A stretch of 64,000 bases of DNA, from the NCBI GenBank assembly GCA_001306305.2, contig CP155577.1, forward strand, positions 1-64,000, given 5' to 3'. The position numbers and the translations under genes are program-made. How positions within the stretch are numbered: the first letter of the stretch is position 1; every line of letters starts with the position of its first letter. The notes below the pieces were generated by a model, which ran no database searches, was not told where the DNA came from, and saw only the letters and a program-made list of their open reading frames with translations. Origin of the DNA: Citromicrobium bathyomarinum (GTDB lineage Bacteria; Pseudomonadota; Alphaproteobacteria; Sphingomonadales; Sphingomonadaceae). This document shows positions 17,097 to 25,156 of this stretch, piece by piece.

Positions 17097-17621
17097 ATGC
17101 TCAAATCGCTCAAGCTGATCGTCGCGCTGGTCGCGCTCGCCTGGTCCACCACCGCCTTTGCGGAAGTGCGGATGTCGTTCCACTCCTTCGACGGGTCGGT
17201 CCTCTTCGGCCGCTACCCGCATGCCTTCGTGGTGCTGGAAGGCACCACCAGCGATGGCCGCAAGGTGGACGAGAATTTCGGCTTCACCGCCAAGCACACG
17301 ACGACGGCGGTGCTCAACGGCCCGGTCGAGCACAAGATCATGACCGAGAGCGAGAGCAGCGTGCGCAGCACCAACCGGCATTTCACGGTGACGCTCAGCG
17401 ACGCGCAATATGCCCGCGTCAAGCGAGAGGTCGCCGCGTGGCGCAACGCCCCGGGCAAGTTCTACGACCTGGACCGGCGCAACTGCATCCATTTCGTGGG
17501 CCGCATGGCGCAGCTGGCCGGGCTCAAGGTGACCTACCCCGCCAGCATGCTGCGCCGGCCCAAGCAGTGGCTGAACCACGTGGCCAAGCTCAACCCGCAG
17601 CTGGGCGCAAAACAGCTGTAG
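17097..17621 (+). CDS. Exported protein of unknown function with His and Asn-Cys motifs
   Basis: The 174-residue product begins with a signal peptide (about residues 1-22, [12 protein letters not shown]), so it is likely periplasmic. I do not recognise a named family. A conserved-looking HAFVVLEG near residue 40 and [15 protein letters not shown] near residue 130 resemble the His and Cys positions of circularly permuted NlpC/P60-like (LRAT/PPPDE) folds, but this is only a visual resemblance. It follows putA closely, separated by a hairpin, and precedes dcd by 56 bases. Confidence 0.7.
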   Translation: MLKSLKLIVALVALAWSTTAFAEVRMSFHSFDGSVLFGRYPHAFVVLEGTTSDGRKVDENFGFTAKHTTTAVLNGPVEHKIMTESESSVRSTNRHFTVTLSDAQYARVKREVAAWRNAPGKFYDLDRRNCIHFVGRMAQLAGLKVTYPASMLRRPKQWLNHVAKLNPQLGAKQL

Positions 17622-17677
17622 GGATAAGCCGCCAGCGCAGGCTTGCGCGCACGGCCAGCGCTGCGCATCACAGCGCC

Positions 17678-18232
17678 ATGGCCATTCTCTCCGACCGCTG
17701 GATTCGCGAACAGGCACAAAAGCACGGCATGATCGAGCCGTTCGAGGAGGCGCAGCGGCGTGACGGCTGCATCTCCTACGGGCTCAGTTCCTACGGCTAC
17801 GACGCGCGCGTCGCGCCGGAGTTCAAGATCTTCACCAATGTCGACAGCGCGGTGGTCGACCCGAAGGATTTCGCGGCGAACAGCTTCGTCGATCGCGAGA
17901 CCGACGTCTGCACGATCCCGCCCAACTCCTTCGCGCTCGCGCGCACGGTCGAATATTTCCGCGTGCCCGAGGACGTGCTGGTCATCTGCCTCGGTAAATC
18001 GACCTACGCGCGCTGCGGGATCATCGTGAACGTCACCCCGCTGGAGCCGGGCTGGGAAGGCCACGTGACCCTAGAATTCTCCAACACCACCCCCCTGCCC
18101 GCCAAGATTTACGCCAATGAAGGTGCGTGCCAATTCCTGTTCCTGCAGGGCAACGAGCGCTGCGAGACGAGCTACAAGGACCGCGCAGGCAAATATATGG
18201 GCCAGCGCGGGGTCACACTGCCGCGGTTGTAG
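17678..18232 (+). CDS. dcd: dCTP deaminase
   Basis: The 184-residue enzyme deaminates dCTP to dUTP for thymidylate synthesis. Family blocks are clear: [13 protein letters not shown], the KSTYARCGI substrate loop and [19 protein letters not shown], with length matching the E. coli-like class. The start ATG gives the normal [10 protein letters not shown]-terminus; a longer open frame upstream is ignored. No clear SD precedes it. It works in pyrimidine deoxynucleotide supply, like the nrd genes found later in the window. Confidence 0.96.
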   Translation: MAILSDRWIREQAQKHGMIEPFEEAQRRDGCISYGLSSYGYDARVAPEFKIFTNVDSAVVDPKDFAANSFVDRETDVCTIPPNSFALARTVEYFRVPEDVLVICLGKSTYARCGIIVNVTPLEPGWEGHVTLEFSNTTPLPAKIYANEGACQFLFLQGNERCETSYKDRAGKYMGQRGVTLPRL

Positions 18233-18310
18233 GGTTGGGTTGGCGTCTCCCACCTTCACAGACACTCTGGAAGCTCTGGACTCCGATCGATTGGCGAAAC
18301 TCGTTCAACG

Positions 18311-18811
18311 ATGGATGTAGAGAGCGTGATTCATCGCCTACCAGGTTACGTCGCGTTGTTTCGCGCTCATTATTTCACGGGCAGGAATAAGCCTGCAAAC
18401 GCCAGATGTGCGTTTGATAAAGCAAAGGCCAGAATAGGCACTCGACTTGATTTTCAAGCCGCGTTCGATGCCCGCATCTGTATTCTCGAAGGCCGTCATG
18501 CCGAAGCACGCAACCGACTTCGGGAATGCGTAGCGACGCTTGAAGACAGATCAGACGATGAAGCGTCTTACATTGTTCTGTGGTGCCAGCATTATCTTCG
18601 GCTTTATGAAGGTAGCAACCAAGCCCAAATCTTGAAAACGCAGACCTACTCCCTCTCCCCTCCCGGGCACATCCCACGGTTCTTGCCGTTCCTCGAAGAC
18701 GAAGATATTGCTCGCATTATCAGAACAGATTTCAGCGCCCTCACGGGCGTCGCGCCCGCGCCAATCATAGCCAAGGTTAGGAGCATCAGCTACCAACCTC
18801 CTTCCAAGTGA
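18311..18811 (+). CDS. Hypothetical protein in a low-GC patch
   Basis: The 166-residue product is soluble, rich in Arg and Ala helices, with no signal or membrane segment. Residues ~15-110 look like a run of helical repeats (possibly TPR-like), but no family is recognised. Base composition is visibly more AT-rich than the neighbours and no SD precedes the ATG, so this may be a recently acquired gene or a chance frame. Reading direction agrees with dcd, 78 bases upstream. Confidence 0.45.
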   Translation: MDVESVIHRLPGYVALFRAHYFTGRNKPANARCAFDKAKARIGTRLDFQAAFDARICILEGRHAEARNRLRECVATLEDRSDDEASYIVLWCQHYLRLYEGSNQAQILKTQTYSLSPPGHIPRFLPFLEDEDIARIIRTDFSALTGVAPAPIIAKVRSISYQPPSK

Positions 18812-19003
18812 TTGAATATTCATTCAGAAGGCAAAAAGTAGAGGCAGCGAGGGAGTTTCGCGATTCCGGCCACCTCGCCGTCCATTCTCTATTTTCCTAC
18901 TCAGCTGAGCGCTGACAAAGTGTGGGCATGCATCCCACTTTCAGTTCGCCCTTCCAACCAGAACCACGTTCCATGGCCGCTCAGCCGAGGGCAGGGTTTT
19001 CTC

Positions 19004-19030
19004 CCCTGGACACTGTGTCAGGTGTGTCAG
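19004..19030 (+). repeat. 27-bp dispersed repeat, copy A
   Basis: This segment matches the reverse complement of 30565-30591 at 25 of 27 positions; only the two central bases after CCCTGGAC differ. It contains TGTGTCAGG twice in tandem. Both copies lie in intergenic DNA. Confidence 0.8.
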
Positions 19031-19101
19031 GCTGGCGCGCCTGTGGCGGAAAAGCCGCTTTGACACGCCAGCCCTTCCGCAGCACACACACACCACATCC
19101 T

Positions 19102-19145
19102 CGTCATTCCCGCGAATGCGGGAATCCCGCCTGCGCGGGGGTGAC
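19102..19145 (+). repeat. REP-like palindromic element
   Basis: CGTCATTCCCGCGAATGCGG and then GGAATCCCGCCTGCGCGGGG lead to GTGACG. The outer arms (CGTCA...TGACG) and two inner G/C hairpins make a compact palindrome of the kind dispersed in many proteobacterial genomes. Only one copy is in the window. It ends 24 bases before the reductase gene start. Confidence 0.7.
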
Positions 19146-19169
19146 GAGGGAGAAGAGGAGAGAGTGCAT

Positions 19170-20345
19170 ATGGCTGACGGGCAATTCGACATCGTGATCT
19201 ACGGCGCGACCGGGTATACCGGGCGTCTGGTCGCCGAGCATTTCCTGCGCGAATATGCCGACAAGCCTGACGCGCCCACCTGGGCGATGGCAGGCCGCAA
19301 TCCGGACAAGCTGGCCGAGGTGAAGCGCGAAATCGGCGCGCCAGATTCCACCCCCACCATCGTCGCCGACGCGGCCGACGCGACCAGCCTCGCGCAGATG
19401 TGCGAGCAGGCGAAGGTCGTCATCACCACGGTCGGGCCGTACCAGCTCTATGGCGAGCCGCTGCTCGCCGCCTGCGCCAAGAGCGGCACGCACTACGCCG
19501 ATCTGTGCGGCGAGCCCGCGTGGATGCGGCAGATGATCGACAAATATGAGGCCGATGCGAAAGCGAGCGGGGCGCGGATCAGCTTCTCCTCCGGCTTCGA
19601 TTCGATCCCCTTCGATCTGGGCGTGTTGATGCTCCAGAAAGAGGCGCGCGAGCGCTTCGGTGCGCCGTGCACGACCGTGCGCGGGCGCGTGCGGGCGATG
19701 AAGGGCACCTTCAGCGGCGGCACCGCCGCCAGCCTTGCCGAGAGCATGAAGGCGATGGCGCGCGACCCTTCCCTCATCAAGATCATGCGCAGCCCCTTCG
19801 GCCTCACCCCCGGCTTCGACGGGCCGGACCAGCCGGGCGGGATGGTGCCGAAATACGAGAGCGATCTGGGCAAATGGGCCGCGCCCTTCGTGATGGCGCC
19901 GATCAACACCAAGAACGTCCACCGCACCAACTTCCTCCTCGGCCACCCCTATGGCGAGGATTTCCGCTATGACGAGATGGTGCTGACCAGCCCCGGCGAA
20001 GCGGGCAAGGCGGCGGCGAACGCTGCCGCCGAGATGATGAAGAACCCGTTCGGCGCGAAGCCGCCCAAGCCCGGCGAAGGCCCCACGCCCAAGGAGCGTG
20101 AGAACGGGTATTACGACGTGCTGTTCGTGGGTGAGACTGAGGGTGGCGAAACGCTGCGCTACGCGGTCAAAGGGCGGTACGATCCGGGCTATGGCTCGAC
20201 CAGCCGGATGATCGGCGAGACGGGCATTGCCTTGCTGGAGAGCGATGCACCAGGCGGGATCGGCACGCCGGGCTCGATCCTCGGCGAAGCTCTGGTCGCG
20301 CGCCTGCGCGAACATGCGGAGGTCACCTTCGAGGTAGAGGAATAG
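19170..20345 (+). CDS. Saccharopine dehydrogenase-family NAD(P)-binding reductase
   Basis: The 391-residue product starts with a Rossmann fold (IVIYGATGYTGRLVAEHFL, residues ~8-26) and VITTVGPYQLYGEPLL, matching the saccharopine dehydrogenase-like/trans-acting enoyl reductase group. Such proteins in actinobacteria reduce lipid or polyketide intermediates; the substrate here is unknown. The ATG start has an AGGAGA SD eight bases upstream and starts just before the Rossmann strand, so the longer frame reaching into the REP-like element is rejected. It is followed by a DoxX gene. Confidence 0.87.
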   Translation: MADGQFDIVIYGATGYTGRLVAEHFLREYADKPDAPTWAMAGRNPDKLAEVKREIGAPDSTPTIVADAADATSLAQMCEQAKVVITTVGPYQLYGEPLLAACAKSGTHYADLCGEPAWMRQMIDKYEADAKASGARISFSSGFDSIPFDLGVLMLQKEARERFGAPCTTVRGRVRAMKGTFSGGTAASLAESMKAMARDPSLIKIMRSPFGLTPGFDGPDQPGGMVPKYESDLGKWAAPFVMAPINTKNVHRTNFLLGHPYGEDFRYDEMVLTSPGEAGKAAANAAAEMMKNPFGAKPPKPGEGPTPKERENGYYDVLFVGETEGGETLRYAVKGRYDPGYGSTSRMIGETGIALLESDAPGGIGTPGSILGEALVARLREHAEVTFEVEE

Positions 20346-20411
20346 CGCTTTTTGGGAGCCGATCGCCATACGGGCGATTGATCTGCGTGTAGCAGCGGGG
20401 AGAGTATCGGT

Positions 20412-20903
20412 ATGGCGTTTCTGGCTTCGGTAATCGGTCGCATGTTGCTGGCGCTGATCTTCATCATCTCGGGCGTGACCAAGGTGATGAACGTCACCCA
20501 GACGCAAGCGTTTATCGACAAGGTGACGACGCTGCCGGCCAATCTGGCGCTGCCGGTCGGGATTTTCGAGCTGGTGTTCGGCGTGTTCCTCGCGATCGGG
20601 TTCCTCACCCGGATCAGCAGCCTGCTGCTGTTCGGCTTCACGCTGGCGACGGTGTTCTTCTTCCACAATCAGCTGGGCGACCAGCTGCAGCTGCAACTCG
20701 CGCTCAAGAACCTCGCCATCGCGGGCGGGCTGCTGATGGTGTTCGCCTATGGTCAGGCGCGTGGATCGGTCGACGTCTGGCGCGAACGGGACCGCGCGCG
20801 GCGCGCCGAGATTCGCGCGGCGCGCGCGGAGGGGCGTGAAAGGGGTGCCCGCGAGGCCGAGGCACGAAGTGCCAGCGGCCCCGCGGACGGCCAGGCGGGA
20901 TGA
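20412..20903 (+). CDS. DoxX-family membrane protein
   Basis: The 163-residue product has four membrane helices (about residues 5-115) with the DoxX pattern: GRMLLALIFIISGVTKV at the start and LALKNLAIAGGLLMVF in the last helix. The biochemical role of DoxX proteins is poorly defined; some associate with thiol or quinone redox systems. The C-terminal ~40 residues are a highly charged Arg/Ala/Glu tail that the core family lacks. It converges with the TonB-receptor gene, leaving 16 bases between stops. Confidence 0.9.
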   Translation: MAFLASVIGRMLLALIFIISGVTKVMNVTQTQAFIDKVTTLPANLALPVGIFELVFGVFLAIGFLTRISSLLLFGFTLATVFFFHNQLGDQLQLQLALKNLAIAGGLLMVFAYGQARGSVDVWRERDRARRAEIRAARAEGRERGAREAEARSASGPADGQAG

Positions 20904-20919
20904 AGGGGGGAGGCCCCGC

Positions 20920-23106
20920 CTAGAAGCTGAAGCGTGCGCTGACCGAGAGGTTGCGCCCCGCCATTGGGATGAAGTCGCGCGTGAAGCTGGTCGCACGGCG
21001 GCCTTCGACGTCGAAGATATTGTCCACCTTGGCCAGCAGCGTCACGTTGTCGTTGCCGCGCAGCGGGCGCCAGGCGATAGAAGCGTTGACGAAGGTGAAG
21101 GCATCGGTCGCGCTCTCGAACGCGGGCACATCGTCCTGCTCGCCGAAGTACTGGACCTCGCCGCGCACTTCGAACGGCCCGGTCTTGGCGGTCAGCGCGC
21201 CGGTCAGGCCCAGCGGCGGGATGCGCGGGACCGGGCTGCCGTCGTCCAGCTCGGCCTTGACGTACTCGGCACTCGCTTCGCCAAGCAGGGAAAACGTGTC
21301 ACTCTCCACGAAAGGCACGGCGAGTTCGGCTTCGACCCCGTAATAGGTCGCATCCTGCTGCAGGTAGTTGAACAGCGGCAGGCCGCCTTCCTCGCCTGCC
21401 GGCAGCGGGCTGCCGTCTTCCTCGACGAGAGTGCCCGTGTTGTTGAGGTAGATGTAGTTGTCGAACCAGCTCTTGAACGCGGTCAGGCTGATGGTCGCCG
21501 GGCCCAGATTGCCGCGCACGAAGCCTTCCAGCCCCCACGCACGCTCGACCTCGAGGTCCACGTCGCCCAGCTCGTACTGGCCGGTGGCGACGTGCGGTCC
21601 GTTGGCGAACAGCTCCTCGCCGGCAGGGGCACGGCCGACGCGCGATCCGTTTACGCCGACCCGCAGGCCGCCGATGTCGTAGGAGACACCCAGCGCGCCG
21701 GAGAAGATGTTGAAGTTGCGATCGACGTTCAGCGGCGTCGAGGAGACACTGGAGGTTTCGAAACGTGCGGCACCTTCGAGCTGGAAGTCCCCGAAGCTCA
21801 GCTCCTGAAGCGTGAAGAAGCCGTACTGTTCGGTCTGGTTGGGGGCGACGAAGGCCTCTTCACCCGTCGCCGAGAAGTCGCGAATGTAGAACTGCCCGCC
21901 GAACGAACCGCGCAGGTTCCCGACGGGAGCCTGGATGAACTCCGCCCGTCCCTCGAACCCTTCGACATCGAACACGGTGCCGACCTCGGAGCCTTCGAAT
22001 TCGGTGTGGGTATAGTCGCTGTAGCCGACGCGGGTCTGCAGCCGGTCGAGAAAGCCCGAGCCTAGGTCCAGGTCGCCACGATATTCTGCGCGGTACTGCT
22101 TGAGGCCGATCGAGACGCCCTCTTCGCCGCCCTCTTCCTCGCCGCCGTCTTCGTGCTCGTGTCCGCCGGCAGGATTTTCGGGGACGCCGTAAGTGGTCTC
22201 GTAATAGCCGCCACCGAAACCGAAATTGCTGCCGCCGGAGAAGAAGGCGAGGCCAGCGTTCACCGACTTGGTCTCGACAAAGGTGTTGGGCACGACGCCC
22301 TGCTGGTTCGCGACCGCGCGCAGTTCGGCGGCCTCTTCAAGCTCGCCTTCGCCCTCGTGTTCGTCGGCCTCGGCAAGAACATCGGCGCGAAGACCGTCGC
22401 TCAGCACATAGCCGGGCACGTTGACGTCGCCCGCATCGAGGTAGCTGCCATCAATATGCGCGACGAACCCGCCGCCCAGCGGCGCGTCGACCGAGGCACC
22501 GACCCGGTATTCGTCGTTGACGCTGTCGTAGCTCGCCAGCCCGTCGATGTGGATCGGCTCGTCGGGAATGCTGCGCGGAATGCGCTTGTCGATCACGTTG
22601 ACCGCGCCGCCGATCGCCTGGCTGCCGTAAAGCAGCACGGCGGGGCCGCGCAGAACCTCGATCCGTTCGACGGTCAGCGGGTCGATGCTGACCGCGTGAT
22701 CGTCCGAGGTGTTCGATGCGTCGAGCGATCCGATCCCGTCGCTCATCACCCGGACGCGCTCTCCGCTGAAGCCGCGAACCACCGGGCGCGAGGCGCCGGG
22801 CGAGAAGCCGCTGCCCGAAACGCCGGGGAGATCTTCCAGAATTTCGCCCACTTGACCATTCATGTTTCTCTGCAGCTCGACCCCTTCGACGACCGAGGTG
22901 CCTGCCAGCACGTCGAGCTGGCTCAGGCTCCTGCCCGCAGTAACCACGATGTCCGCCTGCTGGTTGGTACGGTTGTGGAAGTCGTCACCGACATCATCAC
23001 TGCTGCTGTCCGCAGGATCATCGGCCGTTTGCGCCTGAGCGGCACAGGGAACGGCGGCCAGGGCAATGGCGAGCAGCGGCAGGCTGCCGATGGAGGAGAG
23101 CTTCAT
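20920..23106 (-). CDS. TonB-dependent outer-membrane receptor, possibly zinc type (ZnuD-like)
   Basis: The 728-residue protein has a signal peptide (about 1-26), a plug domain (about 50-165; VRGFSGERVRVMSDG, VLRGPAVLLYGSQAIGG) and a beta-barrel ending in a C-terminal Phe (VSARFSF). It imports a ligand using TonB energy. Two insertions rich in His and Glu/Asp (about residues 243-260 and 312-330, with HEHEDGG) resemble the metal-capturing loops of ZnuD-type zinc receptors. Zinc specificity is inferred. A TATAAA -10-like box lies about 30 bases upstream of the start (23136-23141). No zinc ABC genes or zur gene are adjacent. Confidence 0.88.
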   Translation of the reverse strand: MKLSSIGSLPLLAIALAAVPCAAQAQTADDPADSSSDDVGDDFHNRTNQQADIVVTAGRSLSQLDVLAGTSVVEGVELQRNMNGQVGEILEDLPGVSGSGFSPGASRPVVRGFSGERVRVMSDGIGSLDASNTSDDHAVSIDPLTVERIEVLRGPAVLLYGSQAIGGAVNVIDKRIPRSIPDEPIHIDGLASYDSVNDEYRVGASVDAPLGGGFVAHIDGSYLDAGDVNVPGYVLSDGLRADVLAEADEHEGEGELEEAAELRAVANQQGVVPNTFVETKSVNAGLAFFSGGSNFGFGGGYYETTYGVPENPAGGHEHEDGGEEEGGEEGVSIGLKQYRAEYRGDLDLGSGFLDRLQTRVGYSDYTHTEFEGSEVGTVFDVEGFEGRAEFIQAPVGNLRGSFGGQFYIRDFSATGEEAFVAPNQTEQYGFFTLQELSFGDFQLEGAARFETSSVSSTPLNVDRNFNIFSGALGVSYDIGGLRVGVNGSRVGRAPAGEELFANGPHVATGQYELGDVDLEVERAWGLEGFVRGNLGPATISLTAFKSWFDNYIYLNNTGTLVEEDGSPLPAGEEGGLPLFNYLQQDATYYGVEAELAVPFVESDTFSLLGEASAEYVKAELDDGSPVPRIPPLGLTGALTAKTGPFEVRGEVQYFGEQDDVPAFESATDAFTFVNASIAWRPLRGNDNVTLLAKVDNIFDVEGRRATSFTRDFIPMAGRNLSVSARFSF

Positions 23107-23346
23107 AAGGGGGAACGATCCTGTTTGTGTGTTACTTTATATCATCCGCAGCTAACGTTTCATTCTTGCGAGCGCAAGACCGATATTGCGCTTCGGCGAT
23201 CCGAATCGTTCGTTCGTCGGTAAGTCTATGGAAAGCAGGCGATCGGCGAAGCGCGCACGTAGCCGCCGCGCAGGACGCGGAAGATCCGGGCGAACCGCAG
23301 TGACACTGCGCGGACGCCCGGCAAAGCCGGATTTTTCTGAAGAAAA

Positions 23347-23421
23347 TGGAGCGGGCGAGGCGATTCGAACGCCCGACCCCAACCTTGGCAAGGTTGTGCT
23401 CTACCCCTGAGCTACGCCCGC
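23347..23421 (-). tRNA. tRNA-Gly (anticodon GCC)
   Basis: Read on the minus strand the sequence folds as a complete cloverleaf: acceptor GCGGGCG/CGCCCGC, D-loop GTAGCTCAGGGGTAGAGC, anticodon arm AACCTTGCCAAGGTT with GCC at the centre, and T-arm with GTTCGAATC. The discriminator base is T and CCA is encoded. Length is 75 bases with CCA, normal for tRNA-Gly. Confidence 0.97.
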
Positions 23422-23606
23422 TCACTTGGCGTTTCCGGCGGGCCGCGAGGGCCTGTCCGGAACGGGAAGCGGGCAATTAGCAACGAGGGCCCGGTACCGC
23501 AAGCGCTAAATTACAGGTTTTTGCAGGCCCTTCACATCCCCCGCGAAAGGCCCACATTGGGGCAAACCGAAAGCCTGCAACCGCACGACAAAGAAGGGGA
23601 TCGCAC

Positions 23607-24545
23607 TTGGCCAGCATGGGGCTCAATATCGAGGAACAGAAAGCCGTCGAACGCTTCCAGAAGGAAGTCGTCGAACCGTCGATGACGAAGCTGGTGGTGC
23701 TCGATTTCTGGGCCGAATGGTGCGGCCCGTGCAAGGCGCTCGCCCCGATGCTGGAAAAGGTCGCGGCGCAATATGCCGACAAGGGCGTGGTCCTGAAGAA
23801 GATCAATGTCGATGAAGAGCAGTTCATCGCCAGCCAGTTCCAGGTCCAGTCGATCCCCACCGTCTACGCCATGTTCCAGGGCCGCCCCGTGGCCGACCTG
23901 ACCAGCGCGCGCAGCGAAAGCCAGCTTACGCAGGCGCTCGACCAGATTCTCGCGCAGCTTCCGATCGATCCCAATGCGGCCGGTGCCGATTCGGATGCCA
24001 ATAATGGCATGCCCGAAGTCGAGCAGCTGATCGCCATGGGAGAGCAGCTGCTGGATGCGGGCGAGACCGAGAAAGCCGTCCAGCTCTACACCGAGATCGC
24101 GACCGCCGCCCCGCCCGAGATCGCGAGCCGTCCCGAAATCCAGTCCGGCCTGATTCGCGCGCTGCTGGCGAACGGGCAGCACGAGCAGGCGCAGGCAACC
24201 TTCGATGCGCTGACCGACGAGCAGAAGGCCGACCCCGCGGTGGCACAGGCCGGTGCGCAGCTGGAACTCTCGGGCGAAAAGGTCGACGAGGGCGAGCTGG
24301 CCGCGCTGCGCGAGAAGGCTCAGGGCGGCGATATGGACGCCCGCTACGCCTACGCCGAAGCCGCCTTTGCTGCGGGCCAGCGGGATGCCGCAGCGGACGA
24401 GTTGCTGAGCATGGTCGAGACGGATCGCGAATGGAACGAAGGCGCGGCGCGGACCAAGCTGCTGCAGATCTTCGAGGCGGTCGGCCTGGAAGACGCATGG
24501 GTGGTCGCCACCCGTCGTCGCCTGTCCAAGATCCTGTTCGGTTAG
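23607..24545 (+). CDS. Thioredoxin-domain cochaperone, CnoX/YbbN-like
   Basis: The 312-residue product has an N-terminal thioredoxin fold (about residues 10-115) with an intact WCGPC active site at 38-42, then helical TPR-like repeats (about 135-310). This is the CnoX/YbbN layout, a holdase that protects proteins from oxidation and passes them to chaperones. Many CnoX proteins lack the second Cys; here both are present, so it may also act as an oxidoreductase. A TTG start is chosen because AAGGGGA sits seven bases before it; an ATG three codons later is possible. The Lon-N gene follows five bases after its stop. Confidence 0.9.
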   Translation: MASMGLNIEEQKAVERFQKEVVEPSMTKLVVLDFWAEWCGPCKALAPMLEKVAAQYADKGVVLKKINVDEEQFIASQFQVQSIPTVYAMFQGRPVADLTSARSESQLTQALDQILAQLPIDPNAAGADSDANNGMPEVEQLIAMGEQLLDAGETEKAVQLYTEIATAAPPEIASRPEIQSGLIRALLANGQHEQAQATFDALTDEQKADPAVAQAGAQLELSGEKVDEGELAALREKAQGGDMDARYAYAEAAFAAGQRDAAADELLSMVETDREWNEGAARTKLLQIFEAVGLEDAWVVATRRRLSKILFG

Positions 24546-24550
24546 GCCCG

Positions 24551-25156
24551 ATGCGCCTGTCCATCTTCCCGCTTACCGGTGCGATCCTGTTCCCCGGCCT
24601 GCAATTGCCGCTGCACATGTTCGAGCCGCGCTATCGCGCGCTGGTCAGCGATGCGCTGGCGCGCGACCGGCGAATCGCGATGATCCAGCCCAAGACCACG
24701 CGCGACGGATCGCCGCTCTACGACATCGGCTGCGTGGGCAAGATCGCCGATGTCGAAGCGATGGACGACGGACGCTACAACCTCGTGCTCGACGGGGAGA
24801 GCCGCTTTCGCATGATTCGCGAGCTCGATGTCGCCACCCCCTTCCGCCAGATCGAGGGCGAACTGATCGCCGAGGACGGCGACGAAGTGCTCAGCGGGAT
24901 CGAGCGCGCCGGGTTCGAACGCGAAGCCCGCCGTTTCGCCGATGCGCAGGGCTATTCGGTGGACTGGGATGCGGTCGCCCAGCTCGACGACCAGTCGCTG
25001 ATCAACGGAGTCAGCCAGATCGCCCCCTTCGATGCCGCGTCCAAGCAGGCGCTGCTGGAGACGCCGGACCTTGCCGCGCGGTGCGAGCTGCTGATCCAGC
25101 TGATGTATTTCTTCGGTCGCCAGAACGGCACGGACGACCGGGTTACCTTGCAATAG
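24551..25156 (+). CDS. Lon protease N-terminal (substrate-binding) domain protein
   Basis: The 201-residue protein is a stand-alone LON_substr_bdg domain with hallmarks PLTGAILFPGLQLPLHMFEPRYRALV near the N-terminus and GCVGKIADVEAMDDGRYNLVL. The AAA+ and protease parts of Lon are absent. Such proteins are common in alphaproteobacteria, often beside the same thioredoxin-like gene, and their role is unclear, perhaps as substrate adaptors. The start is five bases after the upstream stop. Its 3' end overlaps the convergent serine hydrolase gene by 14 bases. Confidence 0.93.
   Translation: MRLSIFPLTGAILFPGLQLPLHMFEPRYRALVSDALARDRRIAMIQPKTTRDGSPLYDIGCVGKIADVEAMDDGRYNLVLDGESRFRMIRELDVATPFRQIEGELIAEDGDEVLSGIERAGFEREARRFADAQGYSVDWDAVAQLDDQSLINGVSQIAPFDAASKQALLETPDLAARCELLIQLMYFFGRQNGTDDRVTLQ

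Larger units (their letters stand above)
18812..19169 (+). other. Intergenic region holding two repeat elements
   Basis: No gene is supported here. The region contains the 27-bp dispersed repeat (19004-19030), a following inverted pair GCTGGCG/CGCCAGC (19031-19037 and 19067-19073) enclosing a small GCGG/CCGC hairpin, and a REP-like palindrome (19102-19145). An AGGAGA SD for the next gene is at 19156-19161. Confidence 0.6.

Noticed and set aside
23131-23146. AT-rich GTTACTTTATATCATC upstream of the TonB receptor as a Zur box
   Set aside because: The half-sites do not form a convincing palindrome and do not fit known alphaproteobacterial Zur motifs. It is more likely the promoter -10 region.
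23318-23336. CCGGC-AAA-GCCGG followed by ATTTTT near tRNA-Gly as its terminator
   Set aside because: The T-tract is on the plus strand, while the tRNA is read on the minus strand, so it cannot end the tRNA transcript.
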